Positions 56,001-64,000 of a stretch of 64,000 bases of DNA are shown here, piece by piece; position 1 is the first letter of the stretch, and each line of letters starts with the position of its first letter. Source of the DNA: Polytrichum commune (Eukaryota > Streptophyta > Polytrichopsida > Polytrichales > Polytrichaceae); assembly GCA_950295325.1 (NCBI GenBank), contig OX485803.1, forward strand, positions 25,783,554 to 25,847,553. The letters are read 5' to 3'. The notes under the pieces are model-generated. The model made no database searches. It was given only the letters and a program-made list of their open reading frames with translations, and was not told the origin of the DNA. Made by a program: the position numbers and the translations under genes.

Positions 56001-59000
56001 AAATGCACAAATTGCATGCTGTTATTACCCAAATATTAAGGTATGCAGGAATCAAATGCGTTCTTAAATTCTTGTGCCAATTCTTGCAGTATGTTAAATA
56101 TTTTCCTTTTCAGATTGTCCCTGAATGGGATTGGATTTCCAATGCAAAACATTCTATTCTTTCATGTCCAAGCTTTGTTCTTACTTTGTTTATTGCCAAT
56201 TAATGTTGTTCTTGTACACTGTTTGTCATACGATTAAAATTTTTTAAAAATTTGGACAATTTTGCAGCAAAGGATGGTTCGATAAAATTCATAGTACCAA
56301 ATTCTTATTCATATGCAACTCTGTCTCTTATCACTCTTTTGTAAAGTTTTGCCAATGCTAGGGTGGGCCATTTTCTTGTTTGTCAAAAAGAGACTTAAGG
56401 TTATCATTTGCGGCTTGTCTCTGCCGTTTTCTTCAGTTGGAGAATTTTGCAGGAGTTTTTATGTATTTCTCTTGTTTTACTTTGTGAGTTGTTGGCAGGG
56501 TAAGGAGGAGCTTGACTCGTTGTGTGAGGAGTTGGTTGAATTGGGTCTGTGTAGTAAGTCCTTTGAGGATCTGCCCCGAGTTGTTGTGCGTTGGCTGGGT
56601 CGACTTCTACCCCAGAATGGATGGGTACTCATCTAAACTCCTGGAATAGGAATTGTTACTCTAATACTATTTGTAGATACCATTGTCTTTTAAGCGCTGC
56701 TTTGATGCTCCTTAGGTTTTCAATGTCTTTACCGGAGGTATTCAGCAGCCTACCAGATGATTTTCAGAAATTGACCCTTTTCAGTTATATGAGATGCATA
56801 ATACACTCTGTAATTTTCAATGTCATTTGGCTATTAGGCTGGTCTAATCTACTCAAAGATTCTGAATTCAATATAGATGGTAATCTTTCTCTCTCTGGTG
56901 TTAAGAATTCTTGCCTTCATAAGATATTCCATTTGGTGTTAATTTAATTTAAAAAAAATGTTTTTACTGTAGGGGCAACTGCCATTCATGAAAGTTCAGG
57001 GGAAAAGGGTAGCAGAAGGATGGAAAACACTCTGGGCCAAACGAGTGAGGGCTACAGTTTGTGAGTTGCTTATGATCTTTGAAATCCTTAAATATACCGT
57101 GATGGCATTGTGATGTATTTCCTTTTATGGATGTGGATGGGTTTTGATGACATAAATCATAGAACAACCAAACAACACATGGTGAGAAGAATAAGAGATT
57201 TTAAGCTGGCTTCTGTGGAGGGTTCAAAGTCTCTTGTCAATCCTGTGATCACATCAAAACATAAACTTTGAAGCTTAATAGTTAAATACATGGGAATACA
57301 ATCATAAGCCTCGTAGGCATCAAACTAATCCCCTAGGAATCACACGACTTCCATATTATAAACTATGAAAAAGCTTAAGATAAACATGGGCCTGTAGTAC
57401 CCGCCTACACGAAGGGATGCAGCTTCGAAGAAACAAATTTATCTTGCTGCAAGTTTTTTTGGATGAGAATGATGATATGGGTTGTCACTTTGTGGGCGGG
57501 TGTTGCAGTTGTAGATGCAGGTTTCCATCCAACGCAGTCGAAGGTAGGGTGGCATTTATGAACAAAGGTTGCATATAATTGCACCTGTACTTTGTGATGG
57601 ATTGAATGAACCTAATGCAAGTCTTAAGACAATGTTGATATCAGGACAAAGGGGGTTCATGAATCCTTCAGGGATTTACAATAGCCCTTTTCACTTGTCA
57701 ACAGAAGCTGAAGATAAGCATGCTGACTTTTGCAACTTTTTTGGTTGGGTGCATAACAGACTCAACTGGAAAGAGATCAGCCATTCACAGTTGCTTTGCA
57801 AAATCTGGGAGATCCAGAGGCAGCAAAGCGGTCATCTGCTGCTGGTATCTGTCTTGGCTGGATGTGTCAGTTGTTACACAGATATTCAGTCTGGTGCTTT
57901 GATTATCAGCTTTTAATGCAATTCAATGGTCTTCAGTATCTGAAGGCTTTCTCTGGACCATTTAGACCGTTTCCTTAATAAAGAAGAATTAGAGAGAGAT
58001 ATTCTTTAAAGCACATTACTTTTGGCTTCTCCAAGAATTTATGAAGAATTTCTGAAAATTGTGCAATGGAGGATTGGATGTTGCTTAATCCTCAGATAGA
58101 GGCTTGGTATTATAACTGATACTATCTGATTTTGTTGGTAACAGATGTGGAGATTGTCATCAAGGTGAAGGGAAAAGTTGTTGACTCAAAGCAGCTGAAT
58201 GATGAGTACATGCAATGGCTGAAGCTCATGCATGATAACTATGATGAAGAGGTTGAGTTCTTGGATAAGGATCCAATCTACCTTGTAGAGCAGCCAGCTT
58301 CCGATCTCCTTGGCCCTGACAAGGACCTCGCAAATGGTAAGGTCAAGTTGTAGGGGTCTGATGCGGACAGATATCAATGAATGATGTGACATGTTTTATA
58401 GTGATGGCAACATTCTCTAGTAGGATTCGCACTTTCATGGAAAGTTAAAAAGTATTGAAACCAAATCCCTTTTTTAACATCTAGGAAATTTCTGAGGTGC
58501 ACTATTCTCTGGCAAGAAACAAGCTCTTTTACAAGGTATTTTGGAAAGTTGACCCTTTTATAGATTTGCCTAGTTAATATCATAGTGATAGTCCGGTTAA
58601 CAATCCTTGTCTTTTAATGTAGTAAGTTGGGAGTGGACAGATGCATACTTTACCTTTCCAGTGTTACTGTGTTTGGAGGAGACTGATACGCATTATGACA
58701 TTGCATATGTGCAGTCCTTATTGTCTTTTACAAACACATGAAAGACAAGCAGGGTGAGTGGAATGCTGAAGGCCCAAACCCACTGCGCATCAAAATTCCA
58801 CGAAGGGCAGCACAAAATAGCACTGACATTTATGCTACTGTTGAATGGTTCTATTGCCAGGGAAGTGGTGATGAGCATGGTAAGCTGCTTTCAGGTTGAA
58901 GTCATTTCTATTAATTTCTTAAGTATCATGAAATCGGATGGAGGTGCTGTTGGCTTTGTAATGCAGGGTATACTTTTGAAAATAAGGTCAAGGATGCTTA

Positions 59001-62000
59001 GTGGCTTATATATTTGAATTCATGAACTTTGAAAATAGCTCTTGTTACTACATGATTTACAGTTCTGAGATTATAGGGACTGCTCCAGGACATTGGTCAG
59101 TGAAGTTAATCAAGTTCAGTTATATTTTTGAGATTCACTATTCTGTTGTTTCAAGTGTCATTTCTGCCCTGGTTTTTTGATCCTTTTATGTTGTTCCTTG
59201 TCAAAACACAGGAGAAGTGAGGGTGATTTGCAGGTAAACACATCTCCTTGTGCTGCCTTACTGTTTGTCCTTTTGGAGGGAGGTCAAATATGTGCCTTTC
59301 TGTGCTCTTTCACTGCTGAGCTACTTTGTAATAGAGGATGTCTAAATTAATCCTTCAAGAAATTCCAACCACCTTTCAAATGTCTCAATAATAACTCCTA
59401 GGCTCTGGTAGGAACCCATTTGTCTTAGGCAATGCCTTCTGTATAGGAAACATGAGGCAAATGGACCCAAGTGTGTGGTTTCTGATTATCTCTTGTCCAT
59501 TGGGGTGGTGTCTAGCTTGTTAAGAGTGTTATTTTATTCTAAAATCAAAGATATTTTGTCTATGGTGGATACCCAATGCAGACCATTAGAAGTAGCAGAG
59601 GAAGATGGGAGCAGTATGACACTGAAAAATGGTAGAGCTATTTTTTGTCTCAATAAAAGTCAACATTTTCCATGGACACTGCTCAAGTCCTCAACGGTAA
59701 ACTTCTATTATCTAACTTAAAAATCAACTAAACCGGACACACTGAACATGCAAAACTTGTTGATAACCACCACTGGTTCTGTCCTTATACTGCAAATCAA
59801 TGCTCTAGGTGAACTTTTTTGATCAACTGTGTGGAAAAAAGGCTAAATGGTCACACCTGATGGTACTACTTCTGAGAAGATGATAGTAAAGTGCAGGTGC
59901 ATCGAGTTTCACAAGAGGATTGGACCAAAAAGGAAGAGGAGCTCGCAAAGAAGGCTCCAGGTTTTATAGAGATCCTCAGTGAGAAAGAAAGCAAAGCCCT
60001 TGACTGTGACAAGGTGAGGTGTTCAAGTCAAACTTTTTTTCGTTACTGAAACTCTAGTGTATCAGCTGAGAGTTTTCTGAACTGCATATCTATCTTTCTG
60101 CCAGCCTACATTTTTCCTGACCCAATTACCTCTGTTTTCCAGACTCTTCCGTCTGAAATGCATGCAGGTAGCTTATCAAAGTTCCTGGCTGTAGTTCGAC
60201 CCAAGCAGGGTTCTGGGGTGCCATTCAAGCAAGGGATGATTCATCCAAAAGCACTAGACTTGAAATTATGTGTCTTCATGTGCAAGCCAGCTCCACCACC
60301 AAATAAAAGTGGTTCAAACAAATCCCTGCCAATTGTCAAGCAACTCATCTGGGAAGGTTCTGTAAAAGGTGATTATGTCAGTAATAATGTGAAGGGCTTG
60401 TACCTATTTGATCCCAAAGCGTTGGGTTTGGAGAGCAAGTTAACCAGGCCGGGGACTTACACCTTCAAGTTTGAGCTGGTATATCGATTGCTGGCCAAGG
60501 TTCCAATTACTGAATAGGGGACACATTATTAGGTTCTGCAATGTTCTGGGTGATCTATCTTCTTTCCAACATTGTACTTAGAAGAGGGGTTTGGAAAAAG
60601 AGTGTTGAGATTGTTATAAGAAAAATGTTCTGCATCTGTTTCTGACAGGTTACTCCTGGACATCAAGTGAAATCCCTGGAAAGAAGAGTCAGTGTGCTTC
60701 CTTCAGAAAAATCTAAGGGCTGGAAATTGTGCACACACAAGGGATTATGTGACGAGGAACATCCAAATACTTCCCCATGTCTTGTCACCAGGTACATGTC
60801 TTGTTGTAGGCAGGATGTGTAATCTTATATACTTATTTTGTGTCATTTTCGTGAGAGCCTCATGAGTAAACCATGATTAATCTTCTATTGGCGTGCATTT
60901 GTTAGATTGAAGGAGCAGCTGACAGAAGAACTTATCTTGGGAAAGCTGGATATTTTTGGAAATTTGCAAACGCTCTCAAGGATTCCAGCAATAAAAGTCT
61001 CGTTGGAGACCCTGAATGGAGATAATTTCCTTGCAGGAAGTTTGTTCAATGCTACAGATATCAAGTTCTCTCCTGACAAGAAGCATTTGATACTTGGAAA
61101 GGTTTGTCATGTCAAAAACCCGATCGTGAGGACTCTGTGAGACTCATTTTAGATAGGATGTTCATCAAGCTTCTCTAGGTTGTAGCATCTTACCTATGTG
61201 AGGCAGGATTGCATAAATAGTTCTTCTAAATTGCCCTTGTGGCCATTGCAGAAAGTTTTGTTCAACCAGGGAAGCTTAGAGCGTATTGCACCCACTCATC
61301 AGGCTCAGTTAATCTTGCATATAAAAGATGGAAAGGATTTAAAAAATCCAGGCTTTGCAAATGAGGATATTGCCAAGATGCGATGTCGAGGTAGCTGTCT
61401 AAACTAACCTGTAATGTTGTGTTTCTGAATCTTTGTTGAATGAGACATGAGACAAATAACTTTGGTTCAATGTTGGCTTGATTCTAAATTTATTGTGTTC
61501 TTGCAGTTTATCCTGGAGAAATAACAATGCTTGAGGTGAAAGATAGTCCTGAACTAAAATCTGGGCTTCCTTTATGGATCAAAGATCCAGTCCATCCAGA
61601 AACTATTCTGGACGTGCTATCTTTTCAGGTAAGGACCTCTGAAGTTTAGAACACTCCATCTTGCCAATATGTATTCTAGTGTTTTTTATTCGGAGTGTTC
61701 TGCACTGATCTTGGCGCTTATTTTGCCAATGAATATATAATGTGTACAGGGAAAAGATTCGTTTGGCAACCTTGTTGAGAAAGGGCAACAAGTTGAAGTG
61801 CAGTTGGAAGGATTAGTATTTCAAGACAAAGTTGGGTCCGTCAGACAGGTCATGTAGCTTCCATCACATCTAAGTCCGCTTGTATGAAGGACACAGTGTC
61901 CTTAATCAGTTTGTATTTTGTGTATGCCAAGTTAAAGTCTTCGCTTCCATCTAAAGGGAAGCAATTATACCCTATAGACTTTTTTTGCCAGGATGACCTT

Positions 62001-64000
62001 TAACAGCAAGGTGTTGATTTTTGATAGGTGGCTGAGCAAGGTTTGTTAAATCTTGGAGGGCTCTTGAAGGTGACTGGTGCTTATAACTCCAAATGTAAGC
62101 GTCCTTTGTTCCTTCTTCCAATTGAGGGGTTCTGTGAAATCTTTATTGGCCATGTTTAACCTTTTGTAATTGATTGTGAAGGCTCCATTTGCATATATTC
62201 CGAGCAGGGCAGGAGGGGTAGGAAGAGATTACTTGAGTTGGCCCTTAACATTGCGTCCCGCAGTTTACAGATTGCTTCACAGGTAAGCACCATAATCGAA
62301 GTCTTTCTTGTTACTGTCTCTATGGCAAGTTTAAGACTGTTTCAGGTTGGTTGCAAGACCTTCCTTTTTAATAAATTGATGTCTGTTATCCCAACATCAC
62401 GTGAAGTTATGGTGCTGTAATGATGCCATTTTGAGAGCCGCAGAAGTTTGCTGCATATACATCCTTCCATGTTTGAATGACAAGTATTTCTATATGGATA
62501 TGAATGTATTGTTGACTAGATTATTGTGATTTTGACAAGGTCCAGGTCCAAAGTAAGTACATTGCTGGAAGTCTTGTACAAGGAATTGTTGTGGAGGTTC
62601 TGGACGCGAATGGAATTGTAGATGCTACGGCAGATGGTCCTTATCACAGTTTAACCATTGATTGGATGCCCAATGTCATTTGCCCAATCAAAAAAGGGCG
62701 GTGTGAGCTACCAGATATTCGGCTGCCCAGGTTAAAGGGTCAATGGTGTGGACAGATTTATCACACAGTTCAGAAGAGCTTGAAACTGGAACTAAAGGTA
62801 CGGGCACGATACAGTTCATAGCACCGTGTGCTTCTGGTTCAAAGAAGAATTAATTGACACTTTTTGTATGTAATATTTTTTCTCTGGCATGTCTTATCTG
62901 ATAACATGTGGTGTGTGTGGTGTATGGCTTTCCAGCTTGATTTGGAGTATGGAATTGCTCGACGGCTTGCATTGGAAAGTGATGAAATTCTTTCAACTCG
63001 ATGTGATGAATCTTTCAAACTAAAATTTGAAGCCCTGGATGACCAGGGACTTCCTGCCTACCTCACTGCCGGGATGCTTGACAGGGTAGAAGTCTCATCA
63101 ACACCTGTTTCTATTTCTACATATCTTGGATCTTTTTCAACTTTACCCTAAGGGTCTGAGAGCCCCATTCTGGGCCTCCAGATGTCATATAGAGGGGTTT
63201 AAGACTACTTGATATTTTAAGCTAGGAGTGTCAAAAGTGGCCCTATATAAGCTTAGCCCATTTGTCATTCGCATCATTTCCAATCGGAACATAGGTATAT
63301 GTAGAATAAATTATAGAGATATTTGAGCTCAAATAAGTGACTTCAAATACATACCACGTACGTCAAATCACTGTTCTCACATATGACTTTCACTTTTACT
63401 TTTAGAAAGGGTGTGCCACATATGGATTCATTACCATAGACCAAATAAACTATTAATTCAGTATTGTTTGGGTGGTTGTACCAATTGTCATGTATCCTGC
63501 ATAAACACACCTGCGGTCCTTTATGGGTTAATGTGTCTGACCATTAGTGACTGTTTGTGTGCAGATTACATTTGAGCTTGAGTCCAAAAAATCTGAAGAC
63601 TTGGGTACATGTTCTGTGGTTTGCGAACGTATAGTTGCAACTAACAGTGCCCTGCCAACCTATGAAGCACATCTTCATATAGGAGGTCAACAGGGAGACT
63701 ACATGGTTCATTTACGAAGTCCTGATTTTCGAGTCATTTCTGGTTCGGCGGCCATACTCACCTGGAGTATTCAATTGGAGCATGGCAATTTACAGAAACT
63801 TGCCATGGTGGATGAGGATTTCCAAATCCCAAATATGTCAATCTTTCCTGGCACCCGAATTAGTTTATTGGATGCATACAACAATGCTTGTTTTGACCAT
63901 GAGCTGGAGATTCTTACTATGGTGATCGAGAAAACTGGAACAACCATCCACAAAGAAACTCAAGTCCACAAAGCATGTGGGAAATTTGCTCCTTTCACTT
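53078..64000 (+). CDS. GMI1: GMI1-like SMCHD1-type GHKL ATPase, 3' end beyond window
   Basis: A plant relative of SMCHD1 (GMI1, gamma-irradiation and mitomycin C induced 1), an ATPase linked in Arabidopsis to repair by somatic homologous recombination. ATG at 53078; an in-frame TAA lies at 53048. Coding exons: 53078-53545, 53847-53879, 54076-54156, 54303-54355, 54456-54530, 54674-54802, 54894-55014, 55207-55284, 55412-55513, 55670-55838, 55955-56040, 56499-56624, 56973-57060, 57509-57543, 57760-57844, 58145-58336, 58715-58879, 59212-59233, 59887-60013, 60143-60478, 60649-60791, 60906-61101, 61252-61390, 61507-61628, 61750-61848, 62028-62094, 62182-62282, 62546-62797, 62936-63085, 63565-64000 (open). 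All joins are GT-AG and hold frame, giving about 1425 residues so far. The ATPase lies at residues about 170-330. The C-terminal hinge expected for the family is outside the window. Weak spots: exon 8 donor, exon 19 and 28 acceptors. Confidence 0.9.
54076..55014 (+). other. GMI1: GHKL ATPase core exons of GMI1-like gene
   Basis: Exons 3-7 encode the nucleotide-binding fold shared by Hsp90, MutL and MORC/SMCHD1 proteins: N box DNALQAVWN from residue 195, G1 motif FDTGLGMD at 223-230, and lid/G2 motif GKYGAGGVAAALHLG at 265-279. The position equivalent to the catalytic glutamate of MORC/SMCHD1 (E in ELIDN) reads D192 in the sequence ADEVDN. The exon 7 acceptor was placed at 54893 because the upstream AG would put a stop codon in frame. 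Confidence 0.85.
58145..61628 (+). other. GMI1: Central beta-rich region of GMI1-like protein
   Basis: Exons 16-24 encode motifs I recognise from plant GMI1-like proteins, such as WLKLMHDNYDEE and HAGSLSKFLAVVRPK with GVPFKQGMIHPKALDLKL. In this family the region between ATPase and hinge is thought to be a series of Ig-like beta domains. I infer this from family knowledge; it is not directly visible as a motif. Confidence 0.6.

Noticed and set aside
1..64000. tRNA genes or plant SINEs
   Set aside because: No stretch combines an A box with a GGTTCGANNCC-type B box and a foldable cloverleaf on either strand, as far as reading by eye allows.

Overview
This is nuclear DNA from a flowering plant. 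Both conventional genes are split by many short GT-AG introns, their proteins belong to families typical of land plants, and the intergenic space is AT-rich and full of short inverted-repeat transposons (MITEs) and microsatellites. I could not place the species from sequence alone. There are no bacterial operons, CRISPR arrays, tRNA or rRNA genes that I can see, and no recognisable reverse transcriptase or transposase catalytic domain.

Layout. 1-24 kb is gene-free and built from dispersed and tandem repeats: six copies of an hAT-like MITE family (8-bp target-site duplications), a second MITE family starting near CTACACTAAATA, a 549-bp palindrome and a diverged satellite-like array. 24.25-28.05 kb is one 3.8-kb PIF/Harbinger-type element with a TTA duplication at each end; it carries a single intronless Myb/SANT-like ORF on the minus strand and no transposase. 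29.1-34.9 kb (minus strand) is a complete 11-exon threonine aspartase (Taspase 1-like) gene, with a 231-bp tandem duplication of the exon 1/intron 1 boundary inside intron 1 and a roughly 190-bp tandem repeat just upstream. 35.9-51.6 kb is again gene-free: more MITEs, several nested in one another, and a foldback-type structure at 46.6-47.74 kb containing 20 small hairpins with a near-constant loop and covarying stems. 53.1-64.0 kb (plus strand) is the 5' two thirds or more of a GMI1-type gene (SMCHD1-like GHKL ATPase), running off the window in its 30th coding exon.

The two host genes are unrelated in function as far as is known: one is a self-processing Ntn-hydrolase protease, the other a DNA-repair or chromatin ATPase. 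The most unusual sequence structure is the array of covarying hairpins; the clearest evolutionary record is the set of nested MITE insertions whose empty sites are preserved in paralogous copies in the same window.
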